Positions 1 through 6,773 of a stretch of 10,976 bases of DNA are shown piece after piece (positions within the stretch are counted from its first letter, which is position 1; each line of letters opens with the position of its first letter). The DNA lies in NCBI GenBank assembly GCA_015485455.1, contig WFTN01000194.1:1-10976 (forward strand), read 5' to 3'. The position numbers and the translations under genes are program-made. A model generated the notes under the pieces. It worked only from the letters and a program-made list of their open reading frames with translations. It searched no databases and had not been told where the DNA came from. This DNA is from Planctomycetota bacterium (lineage in GTDB: Bacteria; Planctomycetota; GCA-002687715; DRQF01).

Positions 1-431
1 CTGGTCTTCCGGATCCAGCCAAGCTGATAGAAGCTGGGGCGAGAAAGCTCCTCGGGGATGGCATTGGTAACCTACTTGGGGGTGATAAGAAGAAGAACGG
101 GAAGAGCCAGGGGATTGGCGGTATTTTGAAAGGCCTCGGCGGTAATAAGAGTAAGTCAAAAGATGACCCCAAGAAAAAGAATGCTTCGGACCCTCTTCAA
201 GGGCTGCTGCAGGGATTGGGTGGCAATAAGAAGAAATCCAAGGACGATGCCAAGAAGAAAGCTTCCGACCCCCTTCAAGGACTGCTGCGAGGATTGGGCG
301 GCAAGAAGAAACAGAAACCAAACGATAAGAAGAACAAGAAGAACAAAGAAAAGAAGCAACGTCCCAAGGGCTTAGGTGGCCTCCTGCAAGGTTTGGGCGG
401 AAGCCGCAATCAGAACGACGGCCACCGTTGA
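1..431 (+). CDS. C-terminal part of an unidentified protein with lysine-rich GLGG repeats (5' end outside window)
   Basis: The frame is open from the window edge (first whole codon at 3) to a TGA at 429-431, giving 142 visible residues, so the real start probably lies upstream. A TTG at 126 could serve as a start but I see no ribosome-binding site supporting it. The first part reads DPAKLIEAGARKLLGDGIGN, an amphipathic stretch. Then come three consecutive units of 27, 26 and 26 residues (132-212, 213-290, 291-368). Each opens with GLGG and continues into a Lys/Asp-rich segment; the first two end in ASDPLQGLL. A last GLGGLLQGLGG precedes the stop. The product is strongly basic and low in complexity. 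I do not recognise the family. The DP..L..G...LLG.GIGNLLGG pattern faintly recalls the C-terminal tails of AsmA-like envelope proteins, but that is a guess. The radical SAM gene starts 9 bp downstream, so the two are probably co-transcribed. Confidence 0.6.
   Translation, partial: GLPDPAKLIEAGARKLLGDGIGNLLGGDKKKNGKSQGIGGILKGLGGNKSKSKDDPKKKNASDPLQGLLQGLGGNKKKSKDDAKKKASDPLQGLLRGLGGKKKQKPNDKKNKKNKEKKQRPKGLGGLLQGLGGSRNQNDGHR
132..368 (+). repeat. Three in-frame tandem repeats of 26-27 codons (GLGG plus Lys-rich segment)
   Basis: The units are 132-212 (27 codons), 213-290 (26 codons) and 291-368 (26 codons). Units 1 and 2 share 23 of 26 aligned residues, differing by S/K, P/A, Q/R and one inserted Asn. 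The third keeps only the GLGG start and the lysine richness. The repeats are phased with the reading frame. They have drifted at the DNA level: 14 of the 23 identical residues in units 1 and 2 use different codons. Confidence 0.85.
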
Positions 432-434
432 GGT
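430..434 (+). promoter_or_regulatory. Ribosome-binding site supporting a TTG start for the radical SAM gene
   Basis: GAGGT overlaps the TGA stop of the preceding gene and sits 6 nt before the TTG at 441. This is good Shine-Dalgarno spacing and is the main reason to prefer TTG over the in-frame ATG at 483, which has no comparable site. Confidence 0.6.
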
Positions 435-440
435 CCATTC

Positions 441-1286
441 TTGAGGCTCACAACCACAAATCATGATCGCGATTTCTCTGGTATGCGCTATGTCTATCCA
501 GTGATATCACGGCGCGCGCAAGGTGTGTCCATTGGCATCAACCTGAATCCCAACAAAGCCTGCAATTGGCGCTGTGTCTATTGCCAAGTCGCAGATCTAA
601 AAAGGGGAGCAGGCCCCACCATCGACTTGGATCTTCTCCAAGACGAACTCTCAAGTCTTCTCGATGCCGTTGTTCGGGGCGATTTCATGGAAACCCATGT
701 CCCAGAAGAAGCCCGCGTCTTGAAGGACATCGCTTTTTCTGGGGATGGCGAATCAACCAGTTCACCTCAGTTTCTTGAATCATTGGAAAAAGTGGCAAAC
801 TTGTTGGACCGTTTCGGCCTTAAAGGAAAAATCAATGTTGTGTTGATTACCAATGGCTCCCTGGTTCAGAAACCTGAGGTACAAAAAGGCCTTCGGGTGC
901 TTTCTGATCTGGGAGGCGAGGTTTGGTTTAAGCTCGACCGGGGAAGCTCTGAGGCCATAAAGGAAGTCAACGGGGCAGTCATAGATATCGACCGTCACCT
1001 CGTCAATCTGGAAACCACAGCTCGCCGGGTACCCACCTGGATTCAAACCTGCATGTTTGCCAAAGACGGCCAACCTCCCACCGAAGAAGAGATCGATGAC
1101 TATCTTTGTATCCTTGGCAACCTGATTCTTGCTGAGGTGTCGGTGCAAGGTGTTTTGCTCTATGGAATGGCCCGCCCACCTATGCTTCCAGAAGGGACAA
1201 GGCTCTCTCAGTTGGAGAGCAAATGGCTCGAGAATCTGGGAGGGCGCATTCGCGCCCTCGGCTTACAGGTTCGCGTTTCAGCCTGA
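441..1286 (+). CDS. Radical SAM protein, COG0731-like (wyosine-synthetase-related Fe-S oxidoreductase group)
   Basis: The product has 281 residues. The N-terminal block YVYPVISRRAQGVSIGINLN (18-37) runs into the cluster motif C41-NWR-C45-VY-C48. This is the CX3CX2C signature that binds a [4Fe-4S] cluster and S-adenosylmethionine. FSGDGES (99-105) is the glycine-rich SAM-contacting motif, in the form usual for this group (SG[ND]GE.T..P). ITNGS (136-140), FKLDRG (163-168) and YGMARPP (241-247) are further strand-end motifs of the radical SAM barrel. The SRR..G.S.GI.L.P...C...C.YCQ arrangement is that of the COG0731 branch, which includes TYW1-related tRNA-modification enzymes. However, bacterial members like this one have no assigned substrate, so I do not call it a tRNA enzyme. 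The TTG start keeps the LTTT.H.RD lead-in that I recall from relatives. It lies 9 bp after the repeat-tail gene and is likely part of the same transcript. The product should be cytosolic, as I see no signal peptide or membrane segment. Confidence 0.93.
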   Translation: MRLTTTNHDRDFSGMRYVYPVISRRAQGVSIGINLNPNKACNWRCVYCQVADLKRGAGPTIDLDLLQDELSSLLDAVVRGDFMETHVPEEARVLKDIAFSGDGESTSSPQFLESLEKVANLLDRFGLKGKINVVLITNGSLVQKPEVQKGLRVLSDLGGEVWFKLDRGSSEAIKEVNGAVIDIDRHLVNLETTARRVPTWIQTCMFAKDGQPPTEEEIDDYLCILGNLILAEVSVQGVLLYGMARPPMLPEGTRLSQLESKWLENLGGRIRALGLQVRVSA

Positions 1287-1371
1287 TGGCAGGAGTGGGA
1301 GTACATAGGATACACAAGGGCAGCCGCCCCATGCTCTTCCTTCTCACTGAATGACGTTGATCCCAAGGTCT

Positions 1372-2244
1372 TCAGAGTTTGCCTAGTTTTCTCGCGATGA
1401 TGGGGCTAAATTTCTTTGCGCCGAAAATGTTCAGGTGGTCAATGTTGAGAAACTCTTTGGAGTTGAGCCTAAGACCTCCGGCGGCAAGGATGGGGACTCC
1501 CATTTGGGAAAGCTCTCCTCGCAGCCCTTTGAATTCCTTGAGGAAATTCTCAGGAATGGCGTTTAGATACCGTCTGCGAACCGGGCTGACGACCAGGACG
1601 ATCTTCACTTTTCTTGCCCGACAGAGCTCGATGATCTTGAATAAGTAGCGCCTCATGACGGCGGAGATCCCGGCGTTCTTGCCTCGGTAGAAGAAATGAC
1701 CTTCAATGGCACGTTTAAGATCACTGGTATCACTTTGTCGAGAGTTGCTGTACTTTCCCATGTAGTGAACGTGGTCCTCTTTGGGTTGCAGACACATTTG
1801 GCGCACCACTGTGTCAACGTAGGTTCGCCAGTCCACCGCTATGGTCTCTACTGTGAGTGGATTGCCGATGGTGTAGCTTCGTTTGAACATTTCCTCTGCC
1901 CACTGAGGATCAATGAACTTCTCATCGTTGTAGGCCGAGATGTTGTGATGTGCTAACCCAAGCAGCACGGTGGAAACATGGGGGTTTTTGGGCAGCAAGG
2001 TTTGTAGTTTCCAGTAGGTCAGAGCATAGGGCTCTGCCCCTTGACAAATGTTGCGACCGTGTTCGAAGAATTCTGGGTCTAAGGCCCGCATTAAGTATGA
2101 GTCACCAACAATGAGTGTCTCACAATCACCAAGATCAATTTTTGGATCGGACTTGCTGACCGACAAATTGTAGGAGTAGAGGAACCCCATATAAGTCAAA
2201 AGCAAGGAAGCGAAGAGGACTAACTTGATCAAGAAAGGTTTCAT
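1372..2244 (-). CDS. Membrane-anchored SGNH/GDSL-like protein, partner of the MBOAT acyltransferase
   Basis: The product has 290 residues. A basic start (MKPFLIK) and a hydrophobic segment at about 5-26 form a signal anchor, placing the rest outside the cytoplasmic membrane. TLIVGDSYLMRALDP (43-57) is the first SGNH block, with Ser49 as candidate nucleophile. LLGLAHHNIS (94-103) and KIVLVVSPVRRR (214-225) look like later core strands. NIDHLNIFGAKKFS (267-280) is the C-terminal His block, with His270. Proteins of this layout (AlgJ/AlgX- or DltD-like) are paired with MBOAT proteins and finish acyl transfer to an exported polymer. The gene follows the MBOAT gene by 8 bp, and its site (AAGGCAGGA, ending 1 nt before the ATG) overlaps that gene's TAA stop, so the two are co-transcribed. 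Odd point: the usual DxxH Asp is Asn267 here. Substrate and exact reaction cannot be read from the sequence. Confidence 0.85.
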   Translation of the reverse strand: MKPFLIKLVLFASLLLTYMGFLYSYNLSVSKSDPKIDLGDCETLIVGDSYLMRALDPEFFEHGRNICQGAEPYALTYWKLQTLLPKNPHVSTVLLGLAHHNISAYNDEKFIDPQWAEEMFKRSYTIGNPLTVETIAVDWRTYVDTVVRQMCLQPKEDHVHYMGKYSNSRQSDTSDLKRAIEGHFFYRGKNAGISAVMRRYLFKIIELCRARKVKIVLVVSPVRRRYLNAIPENFLKEFKGLRGELSQMGVPILAAGGLRLNSKEFLNIDHLNIFGAKKFSPIIARKLGKL

Positions 2245-2252
2245 GTCCTGCC

Positions 2253-3689
2253 TTAGAATTGAAAATAAACGAATTCATGTTGGCTTCCTCCACAGAGGAA
2301 GATTGCCATGATCAAGGCGAAGTAGGCTGGCCACCTGAGCAGGCGATATCGACTCTCATGTCCCCAGTGGAGCCCGTGTTCTCTTAGGCGTTGGCACCAT
2401 TCAATAACAATCAAGACTACAATCGAAATAGTCAGGCTTTGCTCGATCGTTTTCGATGTTTCGAATAAGGAAGCAGAAAAGATCTGGCCCAAGTAGGAAA
2501 AGGCATGCCCGAGATTATCTGCTCTAAAGAAAACCCAGGCAATCAATGTCAAAGCGAACGTTGTCACTATTTGGGCGAGTTCTTTTGGTCTCGGGAATAT
2601 CTTCCCTTCAGCGACAACGTTCAGGTTCTTGCGGTTTTTGCTTCTGAGCATCAGAGGTAAGAAGTAAAGGGCATGGAGGGTTCCCCAAACGACGAAAGTC
2701 CAATTGGCCCCGTGCCAGAATCCGCTGACGATGAAGATGATGAAGATGTTTCTGATTGTCTTAGTCGTGCTTCCCCGGCTGCCTCCCAATGGGATATAGA
2801 CGTAATCCCGAAACCAGGTCGAAAGGGAAATGTGCCAGCGCCGCCAGAATTCTGCGATGTCTCGGGAGAAATAGGGGAAAGAGAAGTTCTTCATGAGATC
2901 GAAACCAAAGAGACGGGCGGTGCCAATGGCGATGTCGGAATACCCAGAAAAGTCTCCATAGATTTGCAAGGAGAAGAGGAAGACAGCAAGGAGAAGAGTG
3001 CTTCCCGTGTGGTCTGCATAGTGAGGAAAAATTTCGTCGACAAAGGTAGCACAGTTGTCGGCAATCACGATTTTCTTGAACAAACCCCAGAGAATCTGGC
3101 GCATACCGTCAACGGCCTTATGATGGTCGAAAACCCGAGGGCGGTGGAATTGAGGCAAGAGCGCTGATGCCCGTTCGATGGGGCCCGCCACCAATTGGGG
3201 GAAGAAACTCACAAAGGCGAAGAATGACAGGACATCTTTTGTTGCCTTGATCTTCTGGCGATACACGTCAATTGAGTAACTCAGAGTTTGAAACGTGTAG
3301 AAACTGATGCCCACCGGCAAGACAATCTCTAAGTTGCGTGGACTCATGGAGAAGCCAAAGAAGCGGAAAGCCTCGACGAAGTTGTCGAGGAAGAAGTTGC
3401 AATACTTGAAGTAGGCCAGTAAGCCCAGATTGACCGTCAGACTTAGGAATAGGAGGAGTCGTCGGTGTCGCTTATTCTCAGTTCCTGCCAGGCCGAGACC
3501 TACCCCAAAGTCAACCATGGAACTCAAAGCGATTAACCACAGAAAGTGCCAATCCCACCAACCATAGAAAATGTAGCTGACTAGCAAGAGGAATGCGTTC
3601 TGAACTTTGAGATTCTTGGGAAAGACAAACCAATAAAGGGCAAAGACAATTGGCAGGAAGATGGCAAAGTCGATCGAATTGAACAGCAT
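2253..3689 (-). CDS. MBOAT-family membrane-bound O-acyltransferase (AlgI/PatA-like)
   Basis: The product has 478 residues, a normal full length, and many hydrophobic membrane segments. Family landmarks (numbered from ATG 3689) are MLFNSIDFAIFLPIVF (1-16), the usual AlgI-type start; YGWWDWHF (42-49); FPQLVAGPIER (163-173); QIYGDFSGYSDIAIG (242-256); FWRRWHISLSTWFRDYVYIP (281-300); and SGFWHGANWTFVVWG (322-336), with the catalytic His326. The C-terminus FVYFQF is also typical. Such proteins move an acyl group, commonly acetyl, across the cytoplasmic membrane for O-acylation of exopolysaccharide or another envelope polymer, together with an SGNH-type partner. That partner is encoded directly downstream. 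An in-frame TTG at 3701 would add four residues, but MLFNS matches the family start, so I chose ATG 3689. Shine-Dalgarno pairing is weak for either. No glycan synthesis or polymerisation gene is visible nearby, so the acceptor is unknown. Confidence 0.96.
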   Translation of the reverse strand: MLFNSIDFAIFLPIVFALYWFVFPKNLKVQNAFLLLVSYIFYGWWDWHFLWLIALSSMVDFGVGLGLAGTENKRHRRLLLFLSLTVNLGLLAYFKYCNFFLDNFVEAFRFFGFSMSPRNLEIVLPVGISFYTFQTLSYSIDVYRQKIKATKDVLSFFAFVSFFPQLVAGPIERASALLPQFHRPRVFDHHKAVDGMRQILWGLFKKIVIADNCATFVDEIFPHYADHTGSTLLLAVFLFSLQIYGDFSGYSDIAIGTARLFGFDLMKNFSFPYFSRDIAEFWRRWHISLSTWFRDYVYIPLGGSRGSTTKTIRNIFIIFIVSGFWHGANWTFVVWGTLHALYFLPLMLRSKNRKNLNVVAEGKIFPRPKELAQIVTTFALTLIAWVFFRADNLGHAFSYLGQIFSASLFETSKTIEQSLTISIVVLIVIEWCQRLREHGLHWGHESRYRLLRWPAYFALIMAIFLCGGSQHEFVYFQF

Positions 3690-3732
3690 TCGGAAAACCA
3701 ACTCACACAGACAAGCGACTTAGTAGAGGCAC

Positions 3733-3761
3733 ATTCTACTGTGGAGTGGCGCTGATAGCAA
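3733..3761 (-). promoter_or_regulatory. Candidate sigma70-type promoter for the MBOAT/SGNH operon
   Basis: Read on the minus strand, TTGCTA (3756-3761) is followed after exactly 17 nt by TAGAAT (3733-3738). That is 4/6 and 5/6 matches to the -35 and -10 consensus. Transcription would start near 3726, giving a leader of about 37 nt before ATG 3689. It lies in the 236-bp gap (3690-3925) after the large beta-sandwich gene, which suggests the acyltransferase pair can be expressed on its own. Confidence 0.45.
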
Positions 3762-3925
3762 AAGGAGACGTTTCCGTCCTGGAGCCGGAAATGGCAATCA
3801 GCATGGGCATAGTGAGTAGAGTGATCGCTGGTTTCTGGTCTGTGGGCAACGAAGCGATGGAAATGGAGTGACCATTCTTGGGTTCTTCATGATGGTCTGG
3901 GCTTGGCCGGGGCCAGAAGACATCC

Positions 3926-6679
3926 CTATTTGTTTGTTCGAACCTCGACGTCAAGGACGATACGGATCTCCTCATTCCCCGCTTTCACTCCGTTGAGGGT
4001 TGTCCATGCCACGTATTCAGTCTTGCCTTCTCTTTCTTCACCGAATTGAGCTCTGAGTAGATCCTCGGAGATGGCCTTATTCCATTCTCGCTTTTTCGTT
4101 GTGTCGGTGGGCGAGGGTTTTAGCGTGTAAATGACGCGAACCAAGAACACCTGGCCCATGGTGGCATCTTTCAACTCGAAGAAGCCATTCGCATCCGCCA
4201 ATGCCTCACTAACCTGTCGCCTGGGACGAAAGCTCACTTCATTCTTGGGCTGTCTTGAGAGGGAGAGCCGTGCTTGGAACAAGGGTTGATTGGCTCGGTT
4301 AACCACAACACCACGAATCGTTCCTTTTTCTATCAGAGTGAAGTTCTTTTCAAAGGACTGGGTGTTTCTGATGGTGAATTCTTGTAATCGGCCCCCTTCG
4401 ACGCCATAGTTCTTGCCTTGTCCGCTAATCTCGACACTCACGACTCCAGCGCGTAGCTCTTCAAATGAATAGAAACCATTGGCGTCGGTGAAAGTGCCTC
4501 TTTCATTGTCACCCATGGTCATGATGTCGTCGCGGGGGTTTTGGTCTGTGACAGCGATGGCAACGCCCTCGACTGGGCCGTTGGGGCCTGTGACCGTTCC
4601 GTACAATTTGATTCCCCGTTGCAGTTTGACGACTATATCTTTCTTGCCGACTTGATGAAGTTCCAAGGTCGTGAGGTTGCCCCCAGCGAACTTCGGATGA
4701 AACGCTTCGATTTCGAGGCCTGAGTCTTGGCGAATTCCTTGAATCTTAAACTTTCCTTGGGCGTCGCTCACGATGGGTTTGCGTTCTTTGGCGTTGAATA
4801 TCTGAGACATTCTGGATCTTGGGCTGTCTTGATTTTCGCTTAGGACGGTCCAGTAGAGGGCAACGCCAGGGAGCGGTTTGCCATCAGGGTCAACTGTGAT
4901 GCCGGTTTGGGTCAAGCCCCGTCGGAGCCGGATATCATGGCCAGTGAGAACGCTGCCTTCTTCTACTAAGGGGAGGGACGCTATTGCGGTTTCTATTTTG
5001 CTCTTATTGTCGCTTCCTGGAATAAAGGTAGAAAAGATTGATCGCTGAACGATTCCTGGTTGTTCTGCATAGTAGCCGACGGCCTTCGCCTCGATCTGAA
5101 TCCTGCCGATTCTTACCCCGCTTATCTGGTATTTGCCGTTGGCATCAGCCCTCCCTTGAGATGACAGGCTGTTGCCTAAGATAAATCCATCTTCCTTGGA
5201 TATGGGCACGATCTTCACTTGGGCAAATGGGATGGGCTCTCCGGTATCTGTATCCAAAACTTGTCCGCTGACAGTGCCCCCCAGAGACATAGTGATGTCT
5301 TTGGTGATCACTGGGCCATCGCCCATCTTGATCTTGACGGCAATCCCGGGCATGAAACCTGGTGAGTCTTTCTGGGTGGGAGGCATCAGCAATTTGAACC
5401 TCTTGTGCTCGACGAGAAGGCTGACTTGGCCCTCTGGTGCTATTCCATCCAAGCTATAGAAGCCTTTCTCATCGCTGCTGCCTTCGATGGCGATGGGGGC
5501 TCTGTTGGAGAAGCAAATGACTTTTGCCCCTACGACTGGATCCTGAGATCCAGAAAGAGTGATCTGGCCTTCGATTTGAACGCCCTTCTTGAGGACGATT
5601 TTCAGGGTGTCGTTCTTCTTTTCTCTTTCTACTTTGACATCGTCACCCTTGGGTGCGTATCCCTTTGCTTTGACCATATAGTTGTATTTGGCTTTGCCCA
5701 ATTGAGTGAATTGGAATTTTCCATTCGGATCGCTTCTGGTCTTGAGGGTTTTGAAGACTGTAGGGAAGCCATTGACATCTCTCAGCAAGGCAATGAGAGC
5801 GTTGGCTATGGGTTGACCATTCTCATTTTCGACGATTCCACTCAAGAGGTGTCCTGGGGCTAAATCGATTAAGATTTCTTCAATGGCTTGCCCTTCTTCC
5901 ACCATAATCCTATCGGAGTGTTTGAATTCTTTAGCCTCAGCAGTGACGGCCACGGCGTATTCTCCCGGAGTGACGTTTTCGAACACGAAATTGCCAGAAT
6001 CATCAGTCGTTGTCATTCCCAGGGGATCATCGTCTCGGGTCAATCGCCGGAGGATGGTCACCAAGTCAAAGTTATTCATGTCTATGGAAACATTGGGAAG
6101 CAGGGCGACATGGGCTCCTTTCAAGTTCTTTCTCTTGAATGTCACCTTGCCTCGAATCTCTGTCGCCGGGGACATCATAATAATACCCAAGTCAAGTTCT
6201 TGGTCCGCAGCTAAGAAGAGGGCTGGTATCGCTGTGGACGCAAATCCCTTGCCAACAATCTTGAGAGAGAGCTCGACGTCAACGGGTAAGCCTCGGACTT
6301 TGAAAGTTCCATCGTCATGAGTTTCGGCGTTGCGAATTGAGTCGCCTAAGATGGTTGTGACTTGCACCTCCATTTTGGCCATGGGGGAGAGATCCCGGGC
6401 CTTAATGGCTCGTCCTAAGAAAGTGCCTAAGCCTGCGACCATACTCTTAGCCTCGGAGGTGTCCTGGGCGTTTCCCTTTCCCGAAAGGTGGGTTGGGTTT
6501 CGTCCGGTTCTTTCAACCTTGGTGCGAAGGGTATTGGCATCGTCCTGAGGCATCCCAGAGCTTGCGTCTTGCTGGACAAGACCTCCGTCGTTCTCGCTTA
6601 AGAAGTTGAGGACAGCGATGCCGCATCCTAAGACGACAACCAAGACGCCAACGGCGAAGATCATTCTATTGCGATTCAT
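3926..6679 (-). CDS. Large membrane-anchored protein of about eight carboxypeptidase-regulatory/CnaB-like beta-sandwich domains
   Basis: The product has 917 residues. The N-terminus MNRNR plus a hydrophobic stretch (6-27) is a signal anchor; VLGC (16-19) loosely resembles a lipobox, but hydrophobic residues continue after the Cys, so a membrane helix is more likely. A low-complexity linker (28-95) follows. Roughly eight repeats then run at about 100-170, 173-275, 276-365, 366-465, 466-585, 588-686, 687-783 and 785-912. They typically show a G.V....G.P...A.V.L opening and most have a [SA]D..G.F.[FLI] turn, for example SGIVENENGQPIANALIAL (280-298) and TDANGFYSF (731-739). That is the CarboxypepD_reg/CnaB-like immunoglobulin fold. 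I see no catalytic domain, so a structural, adhesive or ligand-binding role outside the cytoplasmic membrane is inferred. The ATG start has GAGGGAA 5 nt upstream. It is divergent from the cytochrome operon and 236 bp upstream of the MBOAT gene on the same strand. Confidence 0.88.
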   Translation of the reverse strand: MNRNRMIFAVGVLVVVLGCGIAVLNFLSENDGGLVQQDASSGMPQDDANTLRTKVERTGRNPTHLSGKGNAQDTSEAKSMVAGLGTFLGRAIKARDLSPMAKMEVQVTTILGDSIRNAETHDDGTFKVRGLPVDVELSLKIVGKGFASTAIPALFLAADQELDLGIIMMSPATEIRGKVTFKRKNLKGAHVALLPNVSIDMNNFDLVTILRRLTRDDDPLGMTTTDDSGNFVFENVTPGEYAVAVTAEAKEFKHSDRIMVEEGQAIEEILIDLAPGHLLSGIVENENGQPIANALIALLRDVNGFPTVFKTLKTRSDPNGKFQFTQLGKAKYNYMVKAKGYAPKGDDVKVEREKKNDTLKIVLKKGVQIEGQITLSGSQDPVVGAKVICFSNRAPIAIEGSSDEKGFYSLDGIAPEGQVSLLVEHKRFKLLMPPTQKDSPGFMPGIAVKIKMGDGPVITKDITMSLGGTVSGQVLDTDTGEPIPFAQVKIVPISKEDGFILGNSLSSQGRADANGKYQISGVRIGRIQIEAKAVGYYAEQPGIVQRSIFSTFIPGSDNKSKIETAIASLPLVEEGSVLTGHDIRLRRGLTQTGITVDPDGKPLPGVALYWTVLSENQDSPRSRMSQIFNAKERKPIVSDAQGKFKIQGIRQDSGLEIEAFHPKFAGGNLTTLELHQVGKKDIVVKLQRGIKLYGTVTGPNGPVEGVAIAVTDQNPRDDIMTMGDNERGTFTDANGFYSFEELRAGVVSVEISGQGKNYGVEGGRLQEFTIRNTQSFEKNFTLIEKGTIRGVVVNRANQPLFQARLSLSRQPKNEVSFRPRRQVSEALADANGFFELKDATMGQVFLVRVIYTLKPSPTDTTKKREWNKAISEDLLRAQFGEEREGKTEYVAWTTLNGVKAGNEEIRIVLDVEVRTNK

Positions 6680-6720
6680 TCGAATTCCCTCTTCCCTGCA
6701 ACAGCCAACGATGTTTCCTC

Positions 6721-6726
6721 ATCATA
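6721..6726 (-). promoter_or_regulatory. Possible -10 box for the beta-sandwich gene
   Basis: On the minus strand this reads TATGAT, a 5/6 match to the -10 consensus, and would place the start near 6714 with a leader of about 35 nt. No reasonable -35 box is found at 16-18 nt spacing. A direct repeat lies where an activator would bind instead. Weak evidence. Confidence 0.25.
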
Positions 6727-6746
6727 ACCAAATTGGAGAACACGAT

Positions 6747-6773
6747 TTGAGCTCATCTATCCTTGAGCTCATC
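6747..6773. repeat. Perfect 11-bp direct repeat, possible operator
   Basis: TTGAGCTCATC occurs at 6747-6757 and again at 6763-6773, a 16-bp period. The bases following each copy (TATCC and CTCCC) are also partly similar. Each copy contains the palindrome GAGCTC. The pair lies about 21 to 47 bp upstream of the TATGAT box of the minus-strand gene, a normal place for an activator binding side-by-side sites. The repeat itself is certain; the function is inferred. Confidence 0.5.

Noticed and set aside
132..368. Repeats considered as a CRISPR array or non-coding tandem repeat
   Set aside because: The units are phased with an open reading frame, conserved as protein rather than DNA, and have no unique spacers between them.
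1318..1330. GC-rich hairpin GGGC-AGCC-GCCC between the convergent genes, considered as a two-way terminator
   Set aside because: The stem is only 4 bp and there is no T run on either side, only CTCTTCC on one strand and TTGTGT on the other. The position is right but the structure is too weak to call.
2673..3167. 164-codon plus-strand open frame, rich in acidic residues
   Set aside because: It lies fully antisense to the MBOAT gene across its best-conserved blocks. Its composition is what the complement of that gene would give, and it has no recognisable motif.
3905..3916. TGGCC-GG-GGCCA hairpin just after the stop of the beta-sandwich gene, considered as a terminator
   Set aside because: The 2-nt loop is too tight for a full stem and no T tract follows on the minus strand.
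3736..3975. 79-codon minus-strand open frame overlapping the end of the beta-sandwich gene
   Set aside because: It overlaps the well-supported C-terminus of the 917-residue protein in another frame, has no family motif and no clear ribosome-binding site. The part in the gap is better explained by the promoter region of the MBOAT gene.
5405..5863. 152-codon plus-strand open frame
   Set aside because: It is antisense to several clear beta-sandwich repeats and shows no domain of its own.
5883..6320. Two overlapping plus-strand open frames of 145 and 108 codons
   Set aside because: Both are antisense to the beta-sandwich gene in different frames and neither has motifs or start signals.
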